A DNA stretch of 11,286 bases from Candidatus Omnitrophota bacterium. Its GTDB lineage: Bacteria > Omnitrophota > Gorgyraeia > B26-G9. Position numbers and translations under genes: made by a program. How positions within the stretch are numbered: position 1 is the first letter of the stretch; each line of letters opens with the position of its first letter. The DNA lies in assembly GCA_018399295.1 (NCBI GenBank), contig JAGYOO010000021.1, forward strand, positions 1 through 11,286, read 5' to 3'. Below are positions 1 to 7,041 of the stretch, piece by piece. The notes beneath the pieces are model-generated. The model saw only the letters and a program-made list of their open reading frames with translations, made no database searches and was not told the origin of the DNA.

Positions 1-1
1 C

Positions 2-292
2 GGATCATTTTTTACCCTCAACAATAATGATACTGTTTTCAGTCTGGGAAACGGCGGCAGTTCTTTTGGTTTTTCGAGAAAATTTTCCGATTATCTGCAA
101 CTGGGAACGAACACCATCACCTATCGGATCGGCCCTGATAACGCATCTAATCTGGATGATTATTCTGTCAACCAATTCGATCTGACGTATAATTCGGCAG
201 TTTCTGATGGTGGAGTACCTGTTCCGGAGCCTGCGACGATGATGTTGTTTGGGCTTGGATTTGCCGGGATTGTCGCAAGAAGAAAAAAATAA
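2..292 (+). CDS. PEP-CTERM sorting-domain protein (3' end only)
   Basis: The reading frame is open from the window edge to TAA at 290-292, giving the last 96 residues of a longer protein. The visible part is Asn/Ser/Gly/Thr-rich with alternating polar and hydrophobic residues, as in a secreted beta-rich protein. It ends with a textbook PEP-CTERM tail: VPVPEPATMM, a short hydrophobic helix (LFGLGFAGIV) and the basic terminus ARRKK. In known systems this tail is recognised by an exosortase (EpsH/XrtA type), which removes it as the protein is moved across or attached to the envelope, often alongside exopolysaccharide production. No exosortase gene lies in this window. The N-terminal part and signal peptide are outside, so the functional domain cannot be named. 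A strong terminator follows 28 bases after the stop. The tail assignment is firm; the role is unknown. Confidence 0.9.
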   Translation, partial: GSFFTLNNNDTVFSLGNGGSSFGFSRKFSDYLQLGTNTITYRIGPDNASNLDDYSVNQFDLTYNSAVSDGGVPVPEPATMMLFGLGFAGIVARRKK

Positions 293-320
293 GATTTAAA
301 AATTTGTCAAATATACTTAG

Positions 321-349
321 GAGGAGCGTAGCGATACGCTCCTCTTTTT
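321..349 (+). terminator. Rho-independent terminator of the PEP-CTERM gene
   Basis: A perfect 10-bp stem (321-330 with 335-344) closes on a GCGA tetraloop of the stable GNRA class and is followed directly by TTTTTA. It starts 28 bases after the upstream stop codon. This is a canonical intrinsic terminator on the + strand. Confidence 0.92.
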
Positions 350-554
350 ATTAGAGCAGTCGAAAACAGGGCAGTAGAAAAGATGGTTGGAGATTACGGT
401 CTGATGTCCGATGTTCTATTGTTCGCTTCCTTTGGAAGTGGATGTACGCAGCGAAGCGACACGACGCTCGATTCATTCCTTCCCCTAACCCTTTTCCACA
501 AAAACCTTGCAACATTCACCTTTTACGAGATAGAATAAAAGTTGCTTGATCTAA
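350..554. other. Gene-free spacer, first part
   Basis: No convincing coding sequence is present. There is a potential stem pairing 423-429 with 453-459 (7 bp, 23-base loop) and, as an alternative fold, a small CTTCC/GGAAG hairpin at 426-438. The stretch ends with a promoter-like site at 507-536, annotated separately. The structure could belong to an untranslated RNA or be incidental. Confidence 0.5.
507..536 (+). promoter_or_regulatory. Possible sigma70-type promoter
   Basis: TTGCAA (507-512) and TAGAAT (531-536) are separated by 18 bases, close to the TTGACA/TATAAT consensus. A start site would fall near 543, only about a dozen bases before the hairpin-T-tract at 555-586. Transcripts from here would therefore be very short unless read-through occurs into the gene at 776. 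It is a pattern match in AT-rich DNA and may be fortuitous. Confidence 0.4.
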
Positions 555-586
555 CAGCCACGGAATGTCTTCTCGTGGCTGTTTTT
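555..586 (+). terminator. Hairpin with T-tract, copy 1 of a repeated terminator
   Basis: An 8-bp stem (CAGCCACG, 555-562, with CGTGGCTG, 574-581) extends through a GAA/TTC stack (563-565 with 570-572, one bulged T) to a TGTC loop, and is followed by TTTTTATTT. Its form is that of an intrinsic terminator. It sits 190 bases upstream of the next gene and more than 260 bases after the previous stop, with another terminator in between. It therefore does not obviously end any visible gene. A near-identical copy lies at 5156-5187. Confidence 0.75.
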
Positions 587-592
587 ATTTAT

Positions 593-625
593 ACATGACA
601 TAGAGGCAGCCTCGCGTTTTCATGT
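593..625. repeat. Nested inverted repeat in the leader of the 776 gene
   Basis: ACATGA (593-598) can pair with TCATGT (620-625), and inside it GAGG (603-606) pairs with CCTC (610-613) around a CAG loop. Internal unpaired stretches make it modestly stable. The remainder of 626-772 is AT-rich leader with a small AGCAG/CTGCT hairpin (697-709). I see no clear -35/-10 pair for the downstream gene in it. Confidence 0.3.
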
Positions 626-775
626 TTTAGTTTCTGCGTTTATGCATTAAATCAGGTTAAAAACCGCAAAAAAAATGATTTATCCCCGGACAAATCAGCA
701 GAACCTGCTTAAGTTACAACATAAGAATCTTGTTAAAACTGATGATCCAGTATCAAAAGAAACGAGGATGATTTG

Positions 776-3700
776 GTGAAAAAGCAGATCGTTAAGTTTA
801 TCAGTTTTATTATTTTTCTGAGTGTTTTTTTAAATTTTAATATATCAAATTTATACGCGAATGATTCTGACAGGATAATTTCTCAAATGATCGAATCTGG
901 TTATAATCAGGCGCAGGCTGACCGGCTTTTGGCTAATTGGTCGACCGCTAAGCACGGTATGGTCAAATATGCCAGGATTAATCAGGGAAATAAAGATAAA
1001 CTTGGGGTGCTTGCTCAGATCTGCCAAAATCGTTTTAAAGCCCGCGAAGATGCGGTTATGGGCGCAGTTAAGGATGCCATGAAAGCCGGATATTCAAAAC
1101 CGATCGATGCTTTGGTCCCGACCGGCAGCTGGAAAAAGGCCTTGTCTATTGATCCGAATAAAAGCACTCAAAGCGCTTTTGATTATGTAATGGAAGGTTC
1201 TGTTGCTGATATTGATGAGACCCTGTTCGGTAAGGTGGATGCTGTAGAATATGTGACTGAGCAGGCCAGTTTCCGCTATGCTCAAAGAGCTCTTGGTAAA
1301 AAAATCGGAAAAAATACTGAAGGATATCAGGCGGTAAACAAGCTGATGACAGACGCGGAGGTGACATTTTTTCCGCGTGATCCCAAGGGAAGATATTCTC
1401 CCGAATTTGAAGATAAGTTTCCCAGCATAGTCCTTGAATCATACCGCGGCCCGGAAGGGCAGAGGAATCTTGATGTAGGATATCTGGTAAACAAGCAAAA
1501 AGGCCTTGCTGATATCATTCATTATGATGCCAGGGGAAATATTATTCGAGTGGTTGAAAACCAGCCGGCTGAATCGGTTCTCGAAAACCTTAATGATACT
1601 CGTTACACTACTCTCCAGAGAATTTCCAAAGCCAAACAGGATTATTCTCACAAATATGTCGATCAGGTGCTTAAAAAAGGCCTTACAGGTGATGACCGGA
1701 TCGAGTGGGCCGCCAAGATGCTGGAACGGATGTACGGCGATGAAGCAGCGATTACCGGCAGAAGTTTAAAAGGCAATCAGCTGTTTGAGGACGCGCAAAA
1801 TGTCAAAAAAATAATGCGCACAATAAAAGACCCGGCGGCCAGAGCGGCAGCAATAAAAAAAGATCTGCATTGCAATTCCCTGGATGATTTTGTGAAAGCT
1901 GCTGAAAAAGAAATGAAATGGATGGATTTTCAAAACCGCCAAAGAGCAGCCTGGATGCTGGATGATGATATCGGCAGAGCGGCCAAAGGGGCAAGATTAG
2001 GAACTTTGTTAAAAGGTCTGTCATTATTATCTGACGGAGCGACGATTGCTGATGCCTATTTACGATCACACGAAGGGGATCGGCTTAATGCTGTTTCCCG
2101 GGCGCTTGTTGTCAGCCTGGCGGCAGATATCGCCGGCACTACTGTGGGAAAAGTTGTGGGCACCCAGGTCGGAACAGGTGTGGCCGCAGTTGTCGGAAGG
2201 GGGGCCGGTGTTGTTGCCGGAGGTGCTGCCGGAATAACATCAGGTGCGATTGCCGGAGCAATTGCCGCATATGTGGTAGACGGCACCTGGCAGTGGACAG
2301 AAGCAGGCGTAAATAATATGCTCCGCGGCTATAAAGGTAATGATGCGGTTAAAAAGATATTTCTCAGTGATGATCAGATGGTCTCAAAGTTTTTGAAGAT
2401 GACTCCGGATGAGATTAAAAAAAAGATAAATTATGAGTGGGGAGCACATTATCAATTTGGCGGGGCCTATGTGGGTAATTTGTCAGGGGACCACAAAGAC
2501 ATAAAGCAGTATATGCTGGAAAAAGCAATAGAGCATCAATTCCTGCTTAAAAAAGGTAAATTGGAAGCCCAGATATACGGAAATATCCTCAGGCAGGAGC
2601 TGGAAAAACTGGTACAGAAAATGGAATCCGGGAAACTCACGCCGGATGAACTCTCTAAGATCCGGGCCCGATTCGGCAGGAACACCTCGGCAATGGTAAA
2701 TGACAAACTGCAGAATGATCCTAAATATGAAAGTTATAAGAAGTTGCTCAATAAAGTAAATGACGCGGGAGGAAAGCCCGGCTTATGGGACAGACTGAAA
2801 AGTACTTTTGATTTTCGCTCTAAGCCGGAAGTAGAAAAGGATGTGAATGCAAGATTTGACCGGATCATTGAGATCTATGATTCGCTTGACGGGCAATTGA
2901 CTGATTATTGGAGCCGGGTGTCAGCTTTTTATGCTGTTTTAAATCAGGAAGGGGCTATTGATGCTCAAGCGCTGACCGGGGCATTTAATGATACCAGCAT
3001 CAATCTTACGGAGTTAAAAAGAGAACTGGGGTCAATGCGGACAAATGTCGATCTCTTTCTGGCTGATCTTCTGAAAACATTCGGTGAGCTTGATGATTCC
3101 TCACAATTTAATTACAAAAAAGGCGAGGCAAGCGTGTTGCTTACGGCGATGATCGAAAGGGTAAATGCCGCGATTGCCAGGTTCTCTGAGCTTGAACATA
3201 TAATGAAGATCAAACAAAAAGCCGATCGGATGAATGAGGAAGCAGAAAAGGAGCTCAAGAGAAAAGAAGAGTCAAAAGATGATGAAGTTCCCGGTTTTGT
3301 GAAGAAAAGTAAAGTTAAAAAGAAAGTTGACCCGCCGGCATTTGTTAAGAAGAGTAAGGCAAAGCCGAAAAAGGAACCTTTGCCGGAGAAGAAAATAACT
3401 AAAGAAAGTTCTGATGCCGACGATAAAAGCATTGTTCAGGGAAAACTTCCTGAGCGTTTTTATGAAAGAAGTTCTTTTTCGGTTTACTGCTCCAGTTTTA
3501 ATGTGTATCAATATGGTAAACTTGATTCCTGGAAGGAAGAGGAAAGAGAAATCCTCACGGAGTTTACTACATCATTTAATTGCCAGGGAAAGTTTGTCGG
3601 CCGGACCTTTACCGGAGAAACGAAACAGGAAAAAGATTATACATCTACCATTAGAGGAAAGAAACACTATAATCATAAAGTTTCTCAGTATAAAGCAAGA

Positions 3701-3979
3701 GCGGTTTTAAATGAAAAAGGGACTGTTATTGAAAGTTATTCGATCAGCAAGCTGGAACGCATTGTGGATAAAGCAACAGGAGAGATCGTGCAGCTGTTTG
3801 AAGCAAGTGTCTCGGGCGGGAATGTGCCGATTAAAGATATATTCCGGTCAAGGTTTGAGGGTAAGCAGGCAGGTGATTATGTCAGTTCCTTTTCTTATCG
3901 CTGGCAGGGACCACAGCGCTACTATAAGGTGACCGGTTATTCTTTAACTGAAGACAGTTCTGTTCACTTTAGTTTTTGA
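776..3979 (+). CDS. Large secreted protein of unknown family with glycine-zipper segment
   Basis: I do not recognise a family for this protein of about 1067 residues. GTG at 776 is preferred over the in-frame TTG at 773, because GAGG at 764-767 then lies 8 bases upstream and the next gene has the same TTG-GTG layout. Numbering from the TTG, residues 1-29 form a Sec signal peptide ending LYA. Residues 31-440 are mostly charged, probably helical. Residues about 441-503 are Gly/Ala/Val-rich with many GxxxG spacings, able to form a glycine-zipper membrane or oligomer segment. Residues 510-835 are helical and charged, ending in a Lys/Glu coiled-coil-like run. Residues 839-875 are a Lys/Pro linker carrying two FVKKSK repeats. 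The final 190 residues look beta-rich, with two cysteines (906, 937) that could pair. The next gene begins 16 bases after the stop, so the two are probably co-transcribed. Location is periplasmic or surface; activity is unknown. Confidence 0.88.
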   Translation: MKKQIVKFISFIIFLSVFLNFNISNLYANDSDRIISQMIESGYNQAQADRLLANWSTAKHGMVKYARINQGNKDKLGVLAQICQNRFKAREDAVMGAVKDAMKAGYSKPIDALVPTGSWKKALSIDPNKSTQSAFDYVMEGSVADIDETLFGKVDAVEYVTEQASFRYAQRALGKKIGKNTEGYQAVNKLMTDAEVTFFPRDPKGRYSPEFEDKFPSIVLESYRGPEGQRNLDVGYLVNKQKGLADIIHYDARGNIIRVVENQPAESVLENLNDTRYTTLQRISKAKQDYSHKYVDQVLKKGLTGDDRIEWAAKMLERMYGDEAAITGRSLKGNQLFEDAQNVKKIMRTIKDPAARAAAIKKDLHCNSLDDFVKAAEKEMKWMDFQNRQRAAWMLDDDIGRAAKGARLGTLLKGLSLLSDGATIADAYLRSHEGDRLNAVSRALVVSLAADIAGTTVGKVVGTQVGTGVAAVVGRGAGVVAGGAAGITSGAIAGAIAAYVVDGTWQWTEAGVNNMLRGYKGNDAVKKIFLSDDQMVSKFLKMTPDEIKKKINYEWGAHYQFGGAYVGNLSGDHKDIKQYMLEKAIEHQFLLKKGKLEAQIYGNILRQELEKLVQKMESGKLTPDELSKIRARFGRNTSAMVNDKLQNDPKYESYKKLLNKVNDAGGKPGLWDRLKSTFDFRSKPEVEKDVNARFDRIIEIYDSLDGQLTDYWSRVSAFYAVLNQEGAIDAQALTGAFNDTSINLTELKRELGSMRTNVDLFLADLLKTFGELDDSSQFNYKKGEASVLLTAMIERVNAAIARFSELEHIMKIKQKADRMNEEAEKELKRKEESKDDEVPGFVKKSKVKKKVDPPAFVKKSKAKPKKEPLPEKKITKESSDADDKSIVQGKLPERFYERSSFSVYCSSFNVYQYGKLDSWKEEEREILTEFTTSFNCQGKFVGRTFTGETKQEKDYTSTIRGKKHYNHKVSQYKARAVLNEKGTVIESYSISKLERIVDKATGEIVQLFEASVSGGNVPIKDIFRSRFEGKQAGDYVSSFSYRWQGPQRYYKVTGYSLTEDSSVHFSF

Positions 3980-3983
3980 TCAT

Positions 3984-3990
3984 AAGGAGG
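3984..3990 (+). promoter_or_regulatory. Strong ribosome binding site that decides the start
   Basis: AAGGAGG ends 5 bases before GTG at 3996 but only 2 bases before the in-frame TTG at 3993. The spacing favours GTG as the true start. The ten bases ATTTGGTGAA across this start (3991-4000) are identical to those at 771-780 across the start of the preceding gene. Confidence 0.75.
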
Positions 3991-3995
3991 ATTTG

Positions 3996-5132
3996 GTGAA
4001 GATATTTTTTACTTTTACGTTAATTTTTGGTTTATTTTGCAATTCGGCTGTTGCCGGTGAGTATGCCGGACTTATCCCCGGGGTTTCGACTCTAAAGCAG
4101 GCAAATGAGGCTTTGGGGGATCCGCTAAAGGTTTCCGAAGAAGGTCTTTTATACAGTTATTCAACTAAAGGTCATGGGCTGGCAGGATTATCGATCCGGT
4201 TTGATTCTGATAAAAGGACGATCAGCGAGATACAGCTTGTTTTTGAAGCCCCGTATGAAAAAGAACAGATAAAAGAGTGGTTTGATTTAAATGCCCAGCC
4301 GGATTCATCAGAGACCATAAAAGATAATCTGGTTGAATTATATTCAAGCCAGGGAATAAAAATATTCCATGAGTCTGAAAATAAAAACGGGAAAATCATC
4401 CGGCTAAGCCATATCGATACGAATGAACCGAATGCTTTAAAAACAGGCGCTGGAAAAACAGAGCCGAAGAAAGATCTTGCGCCAGATCCGAAAAAAGCGG
4501 AGGAGTTCGCAAGGCAAGCAGACCCTTATATAGAAAAGGATGATTATGCGGGAGCAATTCCCTATCTTGAAAAAGCCGCCTATTATGCCCCGGATAAAGT
4601 AATCTATTCAAGCATGCTTGCTTATGCCTATTTTCAAACAGATGATCCGGATAAAGCGATAAGTACGGCCCGAAAAGTAATAGCGGAAAATGAAGATTAT
4701 ATTTCATATTCAATTTTAGGCACTGTTTATTTTCAAAAAAAAGATTATAAAGCAGCCATACCTTATTTGGAGAAAGCAACAGGCTTTGAACAAGATAAAA
4801 CAAAAATAGATAATCTGCAGTTCCTGGGTGTTTGTTATTATGAGCTGGGAGAATCAGACCAGGCTTTGAATGCATTTGTTAAGGCATATAAGAAAAACAG
4901 AAATTCTCCGATAAGTGTTTATTATCTTGGTGTGGTATCCGACAGGCTGGGTAATAACGCGGACGCTAAATTTTATTATAAAAAGTATTTAGGCTTAAAA
5001 CATAATAACCTTGAAATGAACAAACTTGCCAGACAAAGGCTGACAGCTGTAAGCAAAAAGAGCGGCAAAAAAACCAAGAGATCATTATTTAAAGCAGTGG
5101 ATATGATCCAGCAGGAATTAAAAGATTTTTAA
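3996..5132 (+). CDS. Secreted TPR protein with BamE/OmlA-like N-terminal region
   Basis: A protein of 378 residues from GTG. Residues 1-21 (counting from the upstream TTG) are a signal peptide ending AVA. Residues 27-145 start with PGVSTLKQANEALGDP, which resembles the 'G-ST-x-E-x(n)-LG-x-P' opening of BamE/OmlA-type and related small envelope domains, and continue as alternating strands. After a Lys/Pro linker (145-167), residues about 168-340 form roughly five tetratricopeptide units. Recognisable cores are DYAGAIPYLEKA, DDPDKAISTARK, DYKAAIPYLEKA, GESDQALNAFVKAY and NNADAKFYYKKYL. The tail is basic (KKSGKKTKR). TPRs bind partner proteins, and the tight spacing to the large gene upstream suggests that product as a partner; this is inference. 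Its own terminator follows at 5156. TPR assignment is firm, the N-terminal comparison is tentative. Confidence 0.88.
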   Translation: MKIFFTFTLIFGLFCNSAVAGEYAGLIPGVSTLKQANEALGDPLKVSEEGLLYSYSTKGHGLAGLSIRFDSDKRTISEIQLVFEAPYEKEQIKEWFDLNAQPDSSETIKDNLVELYSSQGIKIFHESENKNGKIIRLSHIDTNEPNALKTGAGKTEPKKDLAPDPKKAEEFARQADPYIEKDDYAGAIPYLEKAAYYAPDKVIYSSMLAYAYFQTDDPDKAISTARKVIAENEDYISYSILGTVYFQKKDYKAAIPYLEKATGFEQDKTKIDNLQFLGVCYYELGESDQALNAFVKAYKKNRNSPISVYYLGVVSDRLGNNADAKFYYKKYLGLKHNNLEMNKLARQRLTAVSKKSGKKTKRSLFKAVDMIQQELKDF

Positions 5133-5155
5133 AAAAAGTATCCTTCCCGAATCAG

Positions 5156-5187
5156 CAGCCACGGAATGCCTTCTCGTGGCTGTTTTT
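5156..5187 (+). terminator. Intrinsic terminator, copy 2 of the repeated hairpin
   Basis: Stem CAGCCACG (5156-5163) pairs with CGTGGCTG (5175-5182), with the same inner GAA/TTC stack as copy 1 and a TGCC loop, followed by TTTTTGTTTTT. It begins 23 bases after the TPR gene stop and is a sound terminator. From CAGCCACG through the T-tract it differs from 555-586 by a single base, in the loop (T568 versus C5169). Confidence 0.88.
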
Positions 5188-5200
5188 GTTTTTAAAGGAA

Positions 5201-5228
5201 AGAAACCTAATCGGGTTTGCTCTTTTTT
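5201..5228 (+). terminator. Possible second, weaker terminator
   Basis: AGAAACC (5201-5207) can pair with GGTTT-CT (5214-5221, one bulged G) around a 6-base loop, and a run of six T follows at 5223-5228. The stem is short and AT-rich, so it would act at most as a backup to the strong hairpin just upstream. Confidence 0.3.
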
Positions 5229-5442
5229 AAGTAGTTATAAAAGTTTGCAAGTTGAGATTTCCCTCTCTAAAGTACCTTGATTGCGGGCTGAGCATTATTA
5301 TGGTACACTTTTTTGAAATTTTCAGCGCTTAAATAAGCTTTTTTTAGTCAAGTTTATGATGTTTCAAAAGGCTTTTTGGGCAAAGTTCAATCAATTAATA
5401 AGGAACCCCTGGTTTTTGGATCAGTGAAAAAGAGGAATAGGG
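5229..5442. other. AT-rich leader before the transporter gene
   Basis: Together with the two hairpins upstream, this fills the 310-base gap between the stop at 5132 and the start at 5443. No coding sequence is supported. A promoter candidate lies at 5281-5309, leaving an untranslated leader of about 125 bases. I found no recognisable riboswitch motif in it. Confidence 0.5.
5281..5309 (+). promoter_or_regulatory. Promoter candidate for the EamA-like gene
   Basis: TTGCGG (5281-5286) and TACACT (5304-5309) are spaced by 17 bases, and TGG immediately before the -10 gives an extended -10 element. TTGATT at 5277 is an alternative -35 with a 21-base spacing and is less likely. It lies in the only sizeable gap upstream of the gene. 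Confidence 0.45.
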
Positions 5443-6900
5443 ATGAGAGGTTTCTTTAAAATAACTGTATTTCTGTTGCTCCAAGGATTTTTGCTGCTGA
5501 CCTTTAACTCTGTCGGCAGCGCGGAAATTTGCAGTGCCGGCCTGAAAGAAAACCCAGGCAGATTATCTCCGCGGATTATTATAAGCTCAGAGGTGTTTCA
5601 ACGGGCCTGTTATCATTTCGTTGATCCTTTTGCTGCGGCTGATAATGATGAGGCAGAGAAGGTTGCCCAGGGGCACTCTCAAAAGAAAAGAGGATTTGAT
5701 TTAAAGGCAAAGAAGGCGATTGGGCTCACCGTTCTAAGTGCTGCAGCGGTTGCATTAAAACCATTTTTAACAAAGATGATTTATGAGGAAACAGATGTTC
5801 ACGCGTTTGTTTTACAGGCGAATTATTATTTTTATGCTGGAGTGTTGCTTCTAATGTATAAATTCATCAGTATGTGGAAGCAAAACAGTAATATTAAATC
5901 CTCCATAACAATTTCATTAGAAAAAATACGTAATGAGGGTAAGCTGCTTGAGAAAATTAAATTGCTTGCTCTGGGTATATTTTTCGCTCAAATCATTGCG
6001 TCCCCATTTTCATATTTGTCATTGAAGCTTAATTCTATTTTTGTTTCTGAAATCATCATAAAAAGTGCTCCAATTTTCCTGCTATTTTTGTCAACACTTT
6101 TATACAAATACGAGAACCTTAATAGGGGTAAAATCACGGGTGTTATTGTCGCGGTAATCGGGGTGCTGACGATTGTGTTTTTGTCAAAGGATGGAGTTTT
6201 GACAGGGGAGACAACTGCTTTGGGGATAATAGTCGCAGTAGCTTCACTTGCGGGGTACACTTATTCGGAGATTTTTAAAAAGAAAACAAGAGAATTTATT
6301 AGTCCGGAAACCGTTCTTCTCTTAGCATACCCACTTTCTTTCCCGGTTATGATAATATTTTCGATGTTTGCGGGAGCTAGTTTTACGTGGATAGTTTATT
6401 GGCCGATCTTTCCGCTTGTGATTATCAGTGTAATTACTTTGATATGGAGTTATCATGTGCACGATTTTTTAAAACCTACGTTAGCCAAAACACTTGGTAG
6501 TGTTTCACCGGTATTTCTGTTGGTTTGGGCATGGATTCTTAATGGAAATCTTCCCCAGGCGGTTTCCTGGCTGGGAATCCTGGCAGTAGTTTTTGGTTTA
6601 TACTTAATTATGAAACATGAGGATATTAAAGAAAACAATCCTGAAATAGCAACACCTGCAGACAGCTTTGATGGAAATGATTTAGATTCAACTGTGTCTG
6701 AAAGTAAAAGAGGGATGTTCATTGCCGATGAGAAGGAAGATTCTATTAAGATCGCTCAAGACCACGAAAAGATCCCCGCGCGAGTCTTAAGGGGGGAGAA
6801 TAAAATTACAGTTTTCCCGGATATGACTGTTTCTTTAAATGTTATTACGATATTGAATTTGCGACCTAAAATCGAACAAGCAATAGCGATGGCTATATAA
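5443..6900 (+). CDS. EamA/DMT-superfamily membrane transporter with atypical leader and tail
   Basis: 485 residues; AGAGGA at 5431-5436 lies 6 bases before the ATG. Residues about 92-392 form the usual DMT array of roughly ten hydrophobic helices in two halves. The best markers are the GKITGVIVAVIGVLTIVFLS helix (229-248), the start of the second repeat at TTALGIIVAVASLAGYTYSE (257-276), and the closing VSWLGILAVVFGLYLIMK (374-391). Family members are 10-helix exporters or uptake carriers of small metabolites; the substrate cannot be read from sequence. Two parts are unusual. Residues 1-28 look like a cleavable signal peptide (VGSA/E), followed by a 60-residue soluble stretch containing NPGRLSPR and ACYHFVDPF. 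A hydrophilic tail of about 90 residues (393-485) follows the last helix. Total length is well above the roughly 300 residues usual for the family. Codons are very AT-rich compared with the downstream genes. Confidence 0.85.
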   Translation: MRGFFKITVFLLLQGFLLLTFNSVGSAEICSAGLKENPGRLSPRIIISSEVFQRACYHFVDPFAAADNDEAEKVAQGHSQKKRGFDLKAKKAIGLTVLSAAAVALKPFLTKMIYEETDVHAFVLQANYYFYAGVLLLMYKFISMWKQNSNIKSSITISLEKIRNEGKLLEKIKLLALGIFFAQIIASPFSYLSLKLNSIFVSEIIIKSAPIFLLFLSTLLYKYENLNRGKITGVIVAVIGVLTIVFLSKDGVLTGETTALGIIVAVASLAGYTYSEIFKKKTREFISPETVLLLAYPLSFPVMIIFSMFAGASFTWIVYWPIFPLVIISVITLIWSYHVHDFLKPTLAKTLGSVSPVFLLVWAWILNGNLPQAVSWLGILAVVFGLYLIMKHEDIKENNPEIATPADSFDGNDLDSTVSESKRGMFIADEKEDSIKIAQDHEKIPARVLRGENKITVFPDMTVSLNVITILNLRPKIEQAIAMAI

Positions 6901-7007
6901 TCAGTCTCTCTGTTTTTTGTATTGCACCAGTTGGATACTCCCCCGAGGAGCCAAAGCTTCCCCGAATTTTTACCACCCTATTATTAGATATTATCGGAAT
7001 CCGGTCA

Positions 7008-7037
7008 TTGACTCACCATCCCTTCTGCGTTTAAAAT
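7008..7037 (+). promoter_or_regulatory. Promoter for the cupin gene
   Basis: TTGACT (7008-7013) and TAAAAT (7032-7037) with an 18-base spacer closely match the housekeeping consensus. The predicted start is near 7044, about 44 bases before the ATG. The spacer contains CCATCC and TTCTG, which recur in the promoter-like site at 7566-7596. Confidence 0.55.
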
Positions 7038-7041
7038 AATC

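Noticed and set aside
383..538. Small + strand reading frame of 51 codons starting MVGDYGL
   Set aside because: No ribosome binding site, unremarkable composition, and it overlaps a potential RNA stem and a promoter-like site; most likely chance.
1523..1552. Single YDARGNIIRV motif in the large secreted protein as an RHS/YD repeat
   Set aside because: Only one copy is present; true RHS proteins carry many spaced repeats, so the likeness is probably accidental.
4396..4875. 159-codon reading frame on the - strand
   Set aside because: It lies wholly opposite the TPR gene, whose frame has a clear domain structure; the antisense product is low-complexity and Leu/Tyr/His-rich without a domain.
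6938..6965. Possible hairpin in the CCCCCGAGGAGCC...GCTTCCCCG stretch after the transporter gene
   Set aside because: Pairing is short and needs a bulge, and there is no clean T-tract; the hairpin at 7042-7066 is a better terminator.
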